NCBI GenBank assembly: GCA_910588495.1
Contig: CAJUPU010000002.1
Coordinates: 1 to 64,000 of the forward strand
DNA: 64,000 nt
Direction of reading: 5' to 3'
Source: an uncultured Oscillospiraceae bacterium
Lineage (GTDB): Bacteria > Bacillota > Clostridia > Oscillospirales > Oscillospiraceae
The position numbers and the translations under genes were made by a program. Position 1 is the stretch's first letter, and every line of letters starts with the position of its first letter. This document shows positions 41,776 through 50,815 of the stretch, in pieces. Below the pieces are notes generated by a model, which saw nothing but the letters and a program-made list of their open reading frames with translations, ran no database searches and was not told where the DNA came from.

Positions 41776-44013
41776 ATGAAAGTCATCCATCTCATCAGCG
41801 GCGGCGACACCGGCGGGGCCAAGACCCACGTCCACTCCCTGCTCCAGGGCCTGGGCCGGTCCATCCAGGCGGACATGGTGTGCTTCACCGACGGCCCCTT
41901 CACCCAGGAGGCCCGGGAGCTGGGCATCCGGGTGGACGTGATGGCCGGGCGCAACCCCCTGGCCGCCCTGAAGCCCCTCCGGGAGAAGATCGGGCGGGAG
42001 GGCTACGACATCATCCACTGCCACGGGGCCAGGGGCAATCTCATGGGGGCCCTGCTGAAGCGGTCCACCGGCCTCCCCGTGGTCACCACCGTCCACTCCG
42101 ACCCCAAGCTGGACTACATGGGCCGTCCCCTGTCCGCTTTGACCTACGGCAATCTCAACGCCTGGGCTTTGCGGCGCATCCCCTACCACATCGGCGTGTC
42201 CGACGCCATGGGGGACCTGCTGATCCGCCGGGGCTTCGATCCCCAGCAGATGTTCGCCATCTACAACGGCCTGGACTTCGCCCCCCGCACCCCCGCCATG
42301 GACCGCCGGGCGTTTTTGGCCGGCCTGGGGCTGGACTGGCCGGACGACGCGGTGATCGCGGGCATCGCCGCCCGGCTCAACCCGGTGAAGGACATGGGCA
42401 CCCTGCTGCGGGGCTTCGCCGCCGCCCACGCCGAGCAGCCCCGGCTGCGCCTCATCATCGCCGGCGAGGGCCAGGACGAGGCCATGCTGAAGGGGCTGGT
42501 CCAGGAGCTGGGGGTGGCGGACGCGGTGTGCTTCGCCGGGTGGCTCAGCGACACCGACAGCTTCTACAACGCCCTGGACATCAACACCCTCACCTCCCTG
42601 TCCGAGACCTTCTCCTACGCCATCACCGAGGGGGCCCGGTTCGCCCTGCCCACCGTGTCCACCCAGGTGGGGGGCATCCCCTACCTGGTCAAGCACAACG
42701 TCACCGGCCTTCTCTTCCAGCCCCGGGACCATGAGGCCCTGGGCCGCCACCTGGCCGCCCTGGCCGGGGACGGGGACCTGCGCCGCCGCCTGGGGGAGCG
42801 TCTGCTGGAGAAGGCCCGGGCGGAGTACTCCATCGAGAGCACCATCCGCCGCCAGCTGGACATCTATGAGACCATCCTGCGCCGGGAGGCCCGGAAAAAG
42901 GAGCGGGCGCGGGACGGGGTGGTGATCTGCGGGGCCTACGGCCGGGGCAACGCCGGGGACGAGGCCATCCTCCAGGCCCTGGTCACCGAGATGCGCTCCC
43001 TCGACGGCGACCTGCCCATCTGGATCATGACCCGAAAGCCCAAGGCCACCCGGGTCCGCCACCGGGTGGGGGCGGTCTACACCTTCAACGTCCCCGCCTT
43101 CTGCGCCAAAATGGCCAAAAGCGCCTTGTATATCAACGGCGGCGGCTCCCTGGTCCAGGACGTGACCAGCCACCGCTCTTTGTGGTTCTACCTGTTCACC
43201 CTGTCCGCCGCCAGGCGGCTGGGGTGCCGGGTGATGATGTACGGCTGCGGCATCGGGCCCATCCGCACCCCCCGCAACCGCCGGAAAACGGGCCGGGTCA
43301 TCGACCGGTCCGTGGACATCATCACCACCCGGGACAGCGCCTCCATCGACGAGCTGAAGCAGCTGGGGGTGCGCCGCCCCCAGGTGGTGCTGGCCGCCGA
43401 CCCCGCCGTCACCCTGCCCGCCGCCGACCCCCAGGCGGCGGACGCCCTGCTGGAGGAGGCGGGCCTCCACCCCCGGAAGGGGGAGCGCTATCTGGGGGTC
43501 ACCGTCCGGCCCTGGCCGGGCTTCGACGAGAAGGTGCCCGCCTTCGCCGCCGCTGTGGACTACGCCTACCAGCGCTATGACCTGATCCCGGTGTTCATGC
43601 CCATCGAGGGCAAGCTGGACGTGTCCGCCGCCCAAAAGGTAGCCGACCGCCTCCAGCACGCCCCCGTCCACATGCTCTGCTCCTCCCCCGCCACCGAGCT
43701 GGCCATCGCGTTGTCCGCCCGGATGGACATCGCTCTATCCATGCGCCTGCACGCCCTCATCTTCGCCGCCGTCCGGGGGGTGCCCCTGGTGGGCGTGGTG
43801 TATGACCCCAAGGTCAGCGCCTTTCTGGACGACGCGGGCCAGGACCTGTACGCCCAGCTGGACCAGGTGACGCCGGAGCTGCTGTGCTCCCTCATCGACG
43901 CCGCCGCCCGGCGCCGCCAGGACCGGCGGGCCCTGGAGGAAAAGACCGCCCGGCTGATCCAGCTGGAGCGCCGCAACAGCCAGGCCGCCGCCGCGCTGCT
44001 GTCCGGGAGGTGA
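41776..44013 (+). CDS. Fused family 4 glycosyltransferase and CsaB-type pyruvyl transferase
   Basis: 745 residues from ATG 41776 with GGGAGG 6 bases upstream. Residues 1-375 are a GT4 (GT-B) glycosyltransferase: HLISGGDTGGAKTHVHSLL, GIAARLNPVKDMGTLLR and TSLSETFSYAITEGARFALP. Residues 385-745 are a polysaccharide pyruvyl transferase: GAYGRGNAGDEAILQALV, INGGGSLVQDVTS, YGCGIGPI and ALSMRLHALIFAA. CsaB adds pyruvate ketals to wall polysaccharide so that SLH-domain proteins can bind. A single-chain form couples sugar transfer and pyruvylation. Four bases separate it from the next glycosyltransferase. Confidence 0.92.
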   Translation: MKVIHLISGGDTGGAKTHVHSLLQGLGRSIQADMVCFTDGPFTQEARELGIRVDVMAGRNPLAALKPLREKIGREGYDIIHCHGARGNLMGALLKRSTGLPVVTTVHSDPKLDYMGRPLSALTYGNLNAWALRRIPYHIGVSDAMGDLLIRRGFDPQQMFAIYNGLDFAPRTPAMDRRAFLAGLGLDWPDDAVIAGIAARLNPVKDMGTLLRGFAAAHAEQPRLRLIIAGEGQDEAMLKGLVQELGVADAVCFAGWLSDTDSFYNALDINTLTSLSETFSYAITEGARFALPTVSTQVGGIPYLVKHNVTGLLFQPRDHEALGRHLAALAGDGDLRRRLGERLLEKARAEYSIESTIRRQLDIYETILRREARKKERARDGVVICGAYGRGNAGDEAILQALVTEMRSLDGDLPIWIMTRKPKATRVRHRVGAVYTFNVPAFCAKMAKSALYINGGGSLVQDVTSHRSLWFYLFTLSAARRLGCRVMMYGCGIGPIRTPRNRRKTGRVIDRSVDIITTRDSASIDELKQLGVRRPQVVLAADPAVTLPAADPQAADALLEEAGLHPRKGERYLGVTVRPWPGFDEKVPAFAAAVDYAYQRYDLIPVFMPIEGKLDVSAAQKVADRLQHAPVHMLCSSPATELAIALSARMDIALSMRLHALIFAAVRGVPLVGVVYDPKVSAFLDDAGQDLYAQLDQVTPELLCSLIDAAARRRQDRRALEEKTARLIQLERRNSQAAAALLSGR

Positions 44014-44017
44014 GCCC

Positions 44018-45100
44018 ATGGCGCTGAAACAGATCGTCTGCCTGGCCCACGCCCCCTGGCGGGCCCGGCCCGACCGCACCCAGCAGCTGCTGGCCCGGCT
44101 GGGGGACGCCCAGATCCTCTTCTTCGAGCCCGCCCCCAAAAAGGGCGGCCCCATGCCCGAGCAGGGGCGGCGGGTGCGGGCCCACATCACGGCGTACACC
44201 CTGCCCGTCCCCCTGCCCGGCCCCCAGGAAGGCTCGGCCCTCCAGCGGCGCAGGCTGGACAAGGCCGCCGCCTTCGTCCAGCAGATGATGGACAAGCACC
44301 GCTTCCGGGAGCCGGTGCTGTGGTGCACCTCCCCCCTCCAGGCCGGGTTCCTGGACCGACTGGCTTACCGGGGCGAGGTGTACGACTGCCACCGGTTCTG
44401 GGGCGACGAGTTCCTGGACTGGGAGAGCGACCTCACCCGCCACGCCGAGGTGGTGTTCGCCGCCTCCTTCGGCCTGATCAAGCGGCTGTCCCCCTGCAGC
44501 GACAACATCGCCCTGCTGCAAAACGGGGTGAACCCGGTGCTGTTCCAGCAGAAGCAGCGCTCCATCCCCCCCGCCCTGGCGGGCGTCACGGGGCAGAAGG
44601 TGCTGGGGCGGCTGGGCAGCGTCACCGGCCAGGTGGACCTGGACCCCCTGCTCTACCTGGCCCGCCACCGGCCGGAGTGGGCCTTCGTCCTCATGGGCCG
44701 GGTGACCCGCCCCGCGGCGGAGCAGCTCCGGGGCCAGGACAACATCGTGCTCACCGGCCCGGTGGACCCGCTGGACGTGCCCGACTGCCTGTACCGCTGC
44801 GACCTGCTCTTCGACCTGGCCCGCCTCGACCGCCCCGGCGACGTGGTCCCCAGCCGGGTGTACGAGTATCTGGCCACCGGGCGGCCGGTGGTCACCGTGG
44901 TGGACCCCAGCGTCCAGGAGACCATCCCGGAGCTGGTGTCCACCGCCTACGACGGCCCCGGCCTTCTGCGCCGGTGCAAGTCGGCGCTGGCGGAGGACCC
45001 CTCCCTCCCCCGGCGGCGGCGGGAGCTGGCCCGGCAGTCCTCCTGGACGGGCCGGGCGGCCCAGGTCTCCAATATTTTGGAGGCCACCGGGCTGTTTTGA
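44018..45100 (+). CDS. GT-B glycosyltransferase (wall polysaccharide)
   Basis: 360 residues with a GT-B shape: N-terminal QIVCLAHAPWRARPDRTQQLL, a linker with YDCHRFWGDEFLDWE, and C-terminal LGRLGSVTGQVDL and PSRVYEYLATGRPVVT. It resembles TuaH-type teichuronic acid glycosyltransferases. It is probably co-transcribed with the GT4-CsaB fusion (4-base gap) and acts on the same pyruvylated polymer. Donor and acceptor are not known. Confidence 0.85.
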   Translation: MALKQIVCLAHAPWRARPDRTQQLLARLGDAQILFFEPAPKKGGPMPEQGRRVRAHITAYTLPVPLPGPQEGSALQRRRLDKAAAFVQQMMDKHRFREPVLWCTSPLQAGFLDRLAYRGEVYDCHRFWGDEFLDWESDLTRHAEVVFAASFGLIKRLSPCSDNIALLQNGVNPVLFQQKQRSIPPALAGVTGQKVLGRLGSVTGQVDLDPLLYLARHRPEWAFVLMGRVTRPAAEQLRGQDNIVLTGPVDPLDVPDCLYRCDLLFDLARLDRPGDVVPSRVYEYLATGRPVVTVVDPSVQETIPELVSTAYDGPGLLRRCKSALAEDPSLPRRRRELARQSSWTGRAAQVSNILEATGLF

Positions 45101-45161
45101 GATTTTCGCCATGGACAGCCCTGTTCCGCCTCAGAGGATCGTACAAGCCTACAAAAATGGG

Positions 45162-45188
45162 AGAAGCCCTTGATTTTTGGGCTTTTCT
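45162..45188 (+). terminator. Terminator of the glycosyltransferase pair
   Basis: AAGCCC (45164-45169) pairs with GGGCTT (45179-45184), followed by TTCTTA. The loop sequence overlaps the -35 box of the purE promoter. Confidence 0.6.
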
Positions 45189-45198
45189 TAGCTAAAAT
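45170..45198 (+). promoter_or_regulatory. Sigma-A promoter of the purine operon
   Basis: TTGATT (45170-45175) and TAAAAT (45193-45198) with a 17-base spacer. The leader to purE would be about 165 bases and is GC-rich. Confidence 0.8.
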
Positions 45199-45311
45199 GG
45201 AGTTGACTTTTTGGAAGCGAGGTGGCTGTCATGGTGCGTCTCCGCTCTGTCCGCTGCGGTGTTCGTCTCCAGGGCCGCATTGCGTCCAGTTCCGCCGTCT
45301 AAACGCCCGAT

Positions 45312-45351
45312 ACAGGCCCGCCCGCACCCGCGCGGCGGCCTGTTTTATTTT
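45312..45351 (+). promoter_or_regulatory. Attenuator-like hairpin just before purE
   Basis: ACAGGCC (45312-45318) pairs with GGCCTGT (45337-45343), with a GC-rich inner helix, followed by TTTTATTTT. It is a good intrinsic terminator located 17 bases before the purE ATG and inside the expected leader. It does not match a purine or PRPP riboswitch by eye. A regulated terminator or another ligand is possible. Confidence 0.55.
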
Positions 45352-45368
45352 CGAAAGGAGGGCTCGAC

Positions 45369-45860
45369 ATGAAAAAAGTCGCCGTCATCATGGGCTCCGA
45401 CTCCGACTGGCCGGTGGTCAAGGCCGCCTGCGCCCAGCTCCACGACTTCGGCATCCCTTACGAGGCCCACATACTCAGCGCCCACCGCACCCCCGCCGCC
45501 GCCGCGGACTTCGCCAAAAACGCCAGGGCCAACGGCTTCGGCGTGCTGATCTGCGCCGCGGGCATGGCCGCCCACCTGGCAGGGGCCTTCGCGGGCAATT
45601 CCACCCTGCCCGTCATCGGCATCCCCATGAAGGGGGGCGTCATGGACGGGCTGGACGCCCTGCTGGCCACCGTCCAAATGCCCAGCGGCATCCCCGTGGC
45701 CACCGTGGCCGTGGGCGGGGCCAAGAACGCCGCCGTGCTGGCCGCCCAGATCCTGGCGGTGTCCGACGGCGAACTGGCCGCAAAGCTGGACGCCGCCCGG
45801 GAGGAGATGGCCGCTCAGATCGCGGGCAAGGAGGCCAGGCTCCAGGCGGAGCTGGGCTGA
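45369..45860 (+). CDS. purE: N5-carboxyaminoimidazole ribonucleotide mutase
   Basis: 163 residues. [40 protein letters not shown] and the C-terminal helical region are typical PurE class I. It moves the carboxylate of N5-CAIR to C4 in the purine pathway. No purK is next to it, so the source of N5-CAIR or use as class II is open. ATG 45369 follows AAAGGAGGG. First gene of the operon. Confidence 0.96.
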   Translation: MKKVAVIMGSDSDWPVVKAACAQLHDFGIPYEAHILSAHRTPAAAADFAKNARANGFGVLICAAGMAAHLAGAFAGNSTLPVIGIPMKGGVMDGLDALLATVQMPSGIPVATVAVGGAKNAAVLAAQILAVSDGELAAKLDAAREEMAAQIAGKEARLQAELG

Positions 45861-45918
45861 ACCGGACCAAAGCCTGTCCCACTTCATTTTGAAATTCAAT
45901 TTTTTGGAGGGATCCATC

Positions 45919-46605
45919 ATGGAAAACAAACTCGTTTACACCGGCAAGACCAAGAACGTCTACGCCCTGGACAACGGCAACTATCTGCTCAAGTTCAAGG
46001 ACGACTGCACCGGCAAGGACGGCGTGTTCGACCCCGGCGAGAACTCCGTGGGCCTGACCATCGAGGGCGTGGGCGATGTGAACCTGCGCATGTCCATCTA
46101 CTTCTTCGAGAAGATCAACGCCGCCGGCATCCGCACCCACTACGTCTCCGCCGACCTGAAGGACACCACCATGGAGGTGCTGCCCGCCAAGGTGTTCGGC
46201 AAGGGGCTGGAGGTCATCTGCCGCCACAAGGCGGTGGGCTCCTTCCTGCGTCGCTACGGCGAGTATATCCAGGAGGGCGCCGACCTGCCCGCCTATGTGG
46301 AGACCACCTTCAAAAACGACGAGAAGGGCGACCCCCTGGTCACCAAGGACGCCCTGGTGGCCCTGGGCGTCATGAGCGAGGAGCAGTACGACGATATCAA
46401 GGAGCAGACGCAGAAGATCACCCAGATCGTGGCCGACGACCTGAAGGCCAAGGGGCTGGTGCTCTACGACATCAAGTTCGAATACGGCTACGACGCCAAC
46501 GGCAAGGTGATGCTGATCGACGAGATCGCCTCCGGCAACATGCGGGTGTACAAGGACGGGCAGTACATCGACCCCATGACCCTGTCCAAGCTGTTCTTCG
46601 CCTAA
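45919..46605 (+). CDS. purC: SAICAR synthetase
   Basis: 228 residues from ATG 45919 after [22 protein letters not shown] is the nucleotide-binding N-terminus, [13 protein letters not shown] is in the core, and [14 protein letters not shown] and [13 protein letters not shown] close the site. It joins CAIR and aspartate with ATP. Length fits. It follows purE by 58 bases. Confidence 0.96.
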   Translation: MENKLVYTGKTKNVYALDNGNYLLKFKDDCTGKDGVFDPGENSVGLTIEGVGDVNLRMSIYFFEKINAAGIRTHYVSADLKDTTMEVLPAKVFGKGLEVICRHKAVGSFLRRYGEYIQEGADLPAYVETTFKNDEKGDPLVTKDALVALGVMSEEQYDDIKEQTQKITQIVADDLKAKGLVLYDIKFEYGYDANGKVMLIDEIASGNMRVYKDGQYIDPMTLSKLFFA

Positions 46606-46633
46606 GCCGCGGACGATAAGGAGACTCTGTAAA

Positions 46634-48055
46634 ATGGGCGGATTTTTCGGCGCGATCTCCAAGCGCGACGTCACCCTCGATATCTTCTTCGGCGTGGACT
46701 ACCACTCCCACCTGGGCACCCGCCGGGGGGGCATGATCATCTACGATGAGCACGACGGCTTCCAGCGGCAGATCCACTCCATCGAGAACACCCCCTTCCG
46801 TACCAAGTTTGAGAAGGATCTGGCGGGATTCCACGGCTGTTCCGGCATCGGCTGCATCAGCGACACCGACCCTCAGCCCCTGCTGGTGCGCTCCCACCTG
46901 GGGCTGTACGCCATCTCCACCGTGGGCATCATCAACAACGCCGAGGAGCTGGTGGAGGACTACTTCAACGGCCACGCCCGGCAGTTCATGGCCATGAGCT
47001 CGGGCAAGGTGAACGACTGCGAGCTCACCGCCGCTTTGATCAACCAGAAGGATTCGCTGGTGGAGGGCATCCGGTACGCCCAGCAGGTCATCGACGGCTC
47101 GTCCACCATCCTCATCCTCACCCCCGACGGCATCGTGGCCGCCCGGGACAAGCTGGGCCGCCTGCCGGTGCTGATCGGGCAGAACAGCGAGGGCTGCTGC
47201 GTGTCCTTCGAGTCCTTCGCCTGCACCAAGATCGGCTATGACAACGCCTATGAGCTGGGCCCCGGCGAGATCGTCCGGGTCACCGCCGACGGCTGGGAGA
47301 CCCTGGCCCCCGCCGGGGACAAGATGCGCATCTGCGCCTTTTTGTGGACCTACTACGGCTACCCCAACTCCAACTACGAGGGGCAGAACGTGGAGGTCAT
47401 GCGCTGCCGCAACGGCGAGATCATGGCCCGCTCGGAGAAGGCGGCGGGCGGCCCGCCCGACGTGGACTGGGTGGCGGGCGTGCCCGACTCCGGCGTCCCC
47501 CACGCCATCGGCTACGCCAACGCCAGCGGCAAACCCTTCGCCCGGCCCTTTGTCAAGTACACCCCCACCTGGCCCCGGTCCTTCATGCCCGCCTCCCAGG
47601 CGGTGCGCAACCAGGTGGCCAAGATGAAGCAGATCCCCGTCCCCGAGCTGATCCAGGGCAAAAAGCTTTTGTTCGTGGACGACTCCATCGTCCGGGGCAC
47701 CCAGCTGCGGGGGACGGTGGACTTCCTCTACGGCGCGGGGGCCAAGGAGGTCCATATGCGCTCCGCCTGCCCCCCCATCATGTACGGCTGCAAGTTTTTG
47801 AACTTCTCCCGCAGCAATTCCTCCATGGAGCTGCTGGCCCGGAAGGTGGTCCAGGAGCTGGAGGGGGACGAGGGGCAGAAGCACCTGGAGGAGTACGCCG
47901 ACGCCAACACGCAGCGGGGCCAGTGCCTGCTGCAGTCCATCTGCGAGAAGCTTGGCTTCGACTCGCTGGGCTACCAGTCCCTGGACGGGCTGCTGGAGGC
48001 CATCGGCATCGACCGGGACAAGGTGTGCACCTACTGCTGGACCGGGAAAGAATAG
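46634..48055 (+). CDS. purF: Amidophosphoribosyltransferase-like protein without the catalytic N-terminal cysteine
   Basis: 473 residues. The protein is PurF throughout: HSHLGTRRGGM, GCSGIGCISDTDPQPL, KLLFVDDSIVRGTQLRG (PRPP-binding) and a Cys-rich C-terminus. But class II glutaminase activity needs Cys at position 2 (typical CGVFG-type start), and here the start is MGGFFGAIS. The Cys is Gly. ATG 46634 gives this directly; no other in-frame ATG upstream restores it. The enzyme may use ammonia or another subunit. It lies between purC and DUF3795 in the operon. Confidence 0.92.
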   Translation: MGGFFGAISKRDVTLDIFFGVDYHSHLGTRRGGMIIYDEHDGFQRQIHSIENTPFRTKFEKDLAGFHGCSGIGCISDTDPQPLLVRSHLGLYAISTVGIINNAEELVEDYFNGHARQFMAMSSGKVNDCELTAALINQKDSLVEGIRYAQQVIDGSSTILILTPDGIVAARDKLGRLPVLIGQNSEGCCVSFESFACTKIGYDNAYELGPGEIVRVTADGWETLAPAGDKMRICAFLWTYYGYPNSNYEGQNVEVMRCRNGEIMARSEKAAGGPPDVDWVAGVPDSGVPHAIGYANASGKPFARPFVKYTPTWPRSFMPASQAVRNQVAKMKQIPVPELIQGKKLLFVDDSIVRGTQLRGTVDFLYGAGAKEVHMRSACPPIMYGCKFLNFSRSNSSMELLARKVVQELEGDEGQKHLEEYADANTQRGQCLLQSICEKLGFDSLGYQSLDGLLEAIGIDRDKVCTYCWTGKE

Positions 48056-48095
48056 CGCGAGACAAAGAACAACGTGAGAAAAGGAGACGGCGACC

Positions 48096-48362
48096 ATGGT
48101 CGAATCAAGATGCGGCATCCTGTGCGGCCAGTGCCAGTACCGGGAGCAGATGGGCTGCGCCGGCTGCGTCAACATCCAAAAACCATTCTGGGGGGACAGC
48201 TGTCCTGTAAAATCCTGCACCGAGGACAGACAGCACGCCCATTGCGGTCAGTGCGAGGCGTTCCCCTGCCAGCTGCTGGACCAATTCGCCTATGATGAGA
48301 AGCAGGGCGACGGCGGCAAGCGCATCGAGCAGTGCAGGCTCTGGAAAGGACAAGGATCATGA
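48096..48362 (+). CDS. DUF3795 cysteine-rich protein
   Basis: 88 residues. ESRCGILCGQCQYREQMGCAGC and later CPVKSC and CGQCEAFPC give about ten cysteines in pairs, characteristic of DUF3795, likely to bind zinc or another metal. Not an enzyme by motif. The ATG at 48096 is preceded by AAAGGAG. Its stop overlaps the purM ATG (ATGA), so it is coupled to purine genes. Role in the operon unknown. Confidence 0.85.
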   Translation: MVESRCGILCGQCQYREQMGCAGCVNIQKPFWGDSCPVKSCTEDRQHAHCGQCEAFPCQLLDQFAYDEKQGDGGKRIEQCRLWKGQGS

Positions 48363-49402
48363 ACAACTCCCATTCCGCGTCCTACGCCGCCGCCGGGGTG
48401 GACGTCACCGCCGGATATGAGGCGGTGCGGCGCATCAGACCCATGGTGGAGTCCACCTATATCCCCGGCGTCATGGGCACCCTGGGGGGGTTCGGCGGCA
48501 TGTTCGCCCCCGACCTGTCCGGCATGAAAAAGCCGGTGCTGGTGTCCGGCACCGACGGCGTGGGCACCAAGCTGAAGCTGGCCTTCCTGATGGACAAGCA
48601 CGACACCGTGGGCATCGACTGCGTGGCCATGTGCGTCAACGACATCATCTGCGGCGGGGCCGCCCCCCTGTTCTTCCTGGACTACATCGCCTGCGGCAAG
48701 AACGACCCGGGGCGCATCGCCCAGATCGTGGCGGGCATCACCGAGGGCTGCCGCCAGGCCCAGTGCGCCCTGGTGGGGGGGGAGACCGCCGAAATGCCCG
48801 GCTTCTACCCCGTGGACGAGTACGATCTGGCCGGGTTCTCCGTGGGGATGGTGGACGAGGAGCGGATCATCGACGGCAAGCGGCTGGCCCAGGGGGACGT
48901 CCTCATCGGCCTGGCCTCCTCCGGGGTCCACTCCAACGGCTTCTCCCTGGTGCGCAAGGTGCTCCACCTGGAGCACGCCGACCTGCGCACCCCCCTGGAC
49001 GAGCTGGGGGGCAGGGGACTTGGCGAGACCCTGCTCACCCCCACCAGGATCTATGTCAAGGCGGTGAAGGCCCTGCTGGCCGCCGGGGTGGACATCCACG
49101 CCGTCAGCCACATCACCGGCGGCGGCTTCTATGAGAACGTGCCCCGGATGATGACGGACGGCCTCACCGCCCAGATCGAGCCGGCCGCCTTCCCCTGCCC
49201 GCCCATCTTCGGGCTGATCCAGCGGCTGGGGAACATCCCGGAGCGGGACATGTACAACACCTTCAACATGGGCATCGGCATGGTGCTTGCCGTCCCCGCC
49301 GCCCAGGCCGATACCGCCCTGGACCTGCTCAAGGAGGCCGGGGAAAAGTCCTACCGGATCGGCCAGGTGGTCTCCGGCAGCGGGGGCGTGGAGCTTTTAT
49401 GA
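48359..49402 (+). CDS. purM: AIR synthetase (phosphoribosylformylglycinamidine cyclo-ligase)
   Basis: 347 residues from ATG 48359, which overlaps the DUF3795 stop by 4 bases. LVSGTDGVGTKLKLAF, CVNDIICGGAAPLFFLDY, GGETAEMPGFY and SSGVHSNGFSLVRKV are PurM hallmarks. It closes the imidazole ring using ATP. Four bases of its end overlap purN. Confidence 0.97.
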   Translation: MNNSHSASYAAAGVDVTAGYEAVRRIRPMVESTYIPGVMGTLGGFGGMFAPDLSGMKKPVLVSGTDGVGTKLKLAFLMDKHDTVGIDCVAMCVNDIICGGAAPLFFLDYIACGKNDPGRIAQIVAGITEGCRQAQCALVGGETAEMPGFYPVDEYDLAGFSVGMVDEERIIDGKRLAQGDVLIGLASSGVHSNGFSLVRKVLHLEHADLRTPLDELGGRGLGETLLTPTRIYVKAVKALLAAGVDIHAVSHITGGGFYENVPRMMTDGLTAQIEPAAFPCPPIFGLIQRLGNIPERDMYNTFNMGIGMVLAVPAAQADTALDLLKEAGEKSYRIGQVVSGSGGVELL

Positions 49403-50061
49403 GCGTGAAGCGCATCGCCGTGCTGGTGTCCGGCGGGGGCACCAACCTCCAGGCTCTGATCGACGCCCAGGAGCGGGGGGACCTCATCAACGGCCGCATC
49501 GCCGCCGTCATCGCCTCCAAGCCCGGGGCGTTCGCCCTGGAACGGGCCCGCCGGGCCGGTATCCCCGGCTATGTGGTGGCCCGGAAGGATCATCCCGACA
49601 ACCGGGCCATGACCATCGCCCTGGTGGACAAGCTGAAAAGCCTGGACATCGACCTGGTGGTGCTGGCCGGGTTCATGGTGATCCTCACGGAGGAGATGGT
49701 GAGGGCCTACCCCAACGCCATCCTGAACGTCCACCCCGCCCTGATCCCCTCCTTCTGCGGGGCGGGATACTACGGCCTCCACGTCCACGAGAAGGCGCTG
49801 GAGTACGGGGTGAAGGTGTCCGGTGCCACCGTCCACTTCGTCAGCGAGGAGTGCGACGGCGGGCCCATCGTGCTCCAAAAGGCGGTGGCGGTGGAGGAGG
49901 GCGACACCCCGGAGGCCCTCCAGCGCCGGATCATGGAGCAGGCGGAGTGGACGATCCTCCCCCGGGCGGTGTCCCTGTTCTGCCAGGGCCGCCTGAAGGT
50001 GGAGGGCCGGACCGTCCGGATCTTGAAGCCGTTACATCTTTCAAAGGAGTGTCTGCAATGA
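49399..50061 (+). CDS. purN: Glycinamide ribonucleotide formyltransferase
   Basis: 220 residues. AVLVSGGGTNLQALID binds phosphate, and NVHPALIPSF contains the catalytic Asn-His pair with D in CDGGPIV later. It transfers formyl from 10-formyl-THF to GAR. ATGA overlap with purM upstream, and its stop overlaps the ATG of the next gene, so three reading frames are coupled. Confidence 0.97.
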   Translation: MSVKRIAVLVSGGGTNLQALIDAQERGDLINGRIAAVIASKPGAFALERARRAGIPGYVVARKDHPDNRAMTIALVDKLKSLDIDLVVLAGFMVILTEEMVRAYPNAILNVHPALIPSFCGAGYYGLHVHEKALEYGVKVSGATVHFVSEECDGGPIVLQKAVAVEEGDTPEALQRRIMEQAEWTILPRAVSLFCQGRLKVEGRTVRILKPLHLSKECLQ

Positions 50062-50762
50062 TCGACATGCTCGAGTATCTGCAAGCCAACCCCTACCCCG
50101 GCCGGGGCGTCATGCTGGGCCGCTCCGCCGACGGCAAGAGCGCCGCGATCGCCTATTTCATCATGGGCCGCAGCGAGAACAGCCGCAACCGGGTGTTCGA
50201 GGAGACGGAGGACGGCATCCGCACCCGCGCCTTCGACGAGTCCAAAATGATCGACCCCTCCCTCATCATCTACCATCCCGTGCGCCGCATGGACAACGGC
50301 CTGACCATCGTGACCAACGGCGACCAGACGGACACCATCCGGGACAATATCCTGGCGGGCCACTGCTACCGCCACGCCCTGAACACCCGTACCTTCGAGC
50401 CCGACGGCCCCAACTACACCCCCCGGATCTCCGGCGTGGTGAAGCCTGACGGGTCCTACGCCCTGTCCATCCTCAAGAGCCTGGACGGCGACCCCTCCTG
50501 CGCCTGCCGGTACTTCTACGAGTATGACGCGCCCAAGGCGGGGACGGGCCACTTCATCCACACCTACGAGAGCGACGGGGACCCCCTGCCCTCCTTCCAG
50601 GGGGAGCCGCGGATGGTGTCCCTCACCGCCCCCGACGCGGAGGCCCTGGCGGGGGACCTGTGGCTGGCGCTGAACGAGGACAACAAGGTGTCCCTGTTCG
50701 TGCGGTACATCGACCTGGAGACCGGGGACGACGAGACCTCCATCATCAATAAACATTTTTGA
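50058..50762 (+). CDS. Stand-alone IMP cyclohydrolase (PurO-like family)
   Basis: 234 residues from ATG 50058, overlapping purN by ATGA. MLGRSADGKSAAIAYFIMGRS, NALTRTFEPD-type loop (here LNTRTFEPDGPNYTPRI) and TGHFIHTYESDGD resemble the COG3363 IMP cyclohydrolase group, the archaeal PurO-like form. It should close FAICAR to IMP. It stands beside a formyltransferase that lacks its own cyclohydrolase domain, so both halves of PurH are present as separate proteins. Confidence 0.88.
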   Translation: MIDMLEYLQANPYPGRGVMLGRSADGKSAAIAYFIMGRSENSRNRVFEETEDGIRTRAFDESKMIDPSLIIYHPVRRMDNGLTIVTNGDQTDTIRDNILAGHCYRHALNTRTFEPDGPNYTPRISGVVKPDGSYALSILKSLDGDPSCACRYFYEYDAPKAGTGHFIHTYESDGDPLPSFQGEPRMVSLTAPDAEALAGDLWLALNEDNKVSLFVRYIDLETGDDETSIINKHF

Positions 50763-50815
50763 TCTTTCTCCCCTCTTTTGAAGGACGCTGACATTTATTA
50801 TCAGGAGGCTTGAAC

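Noticed and set aside
45198..45368. Purine, PRPP or tetrahydrofolate riboswitch before purE
   Set aside because: Conserved cores of these classes were not found by eye; only the terminator-like hairpin is supported.
45170..45892. An open frame overlapping the purE leader and purE in another phase
   Set aside because: Arginine- and glycine-rich shadow frame; purE is full-length in its own frame.
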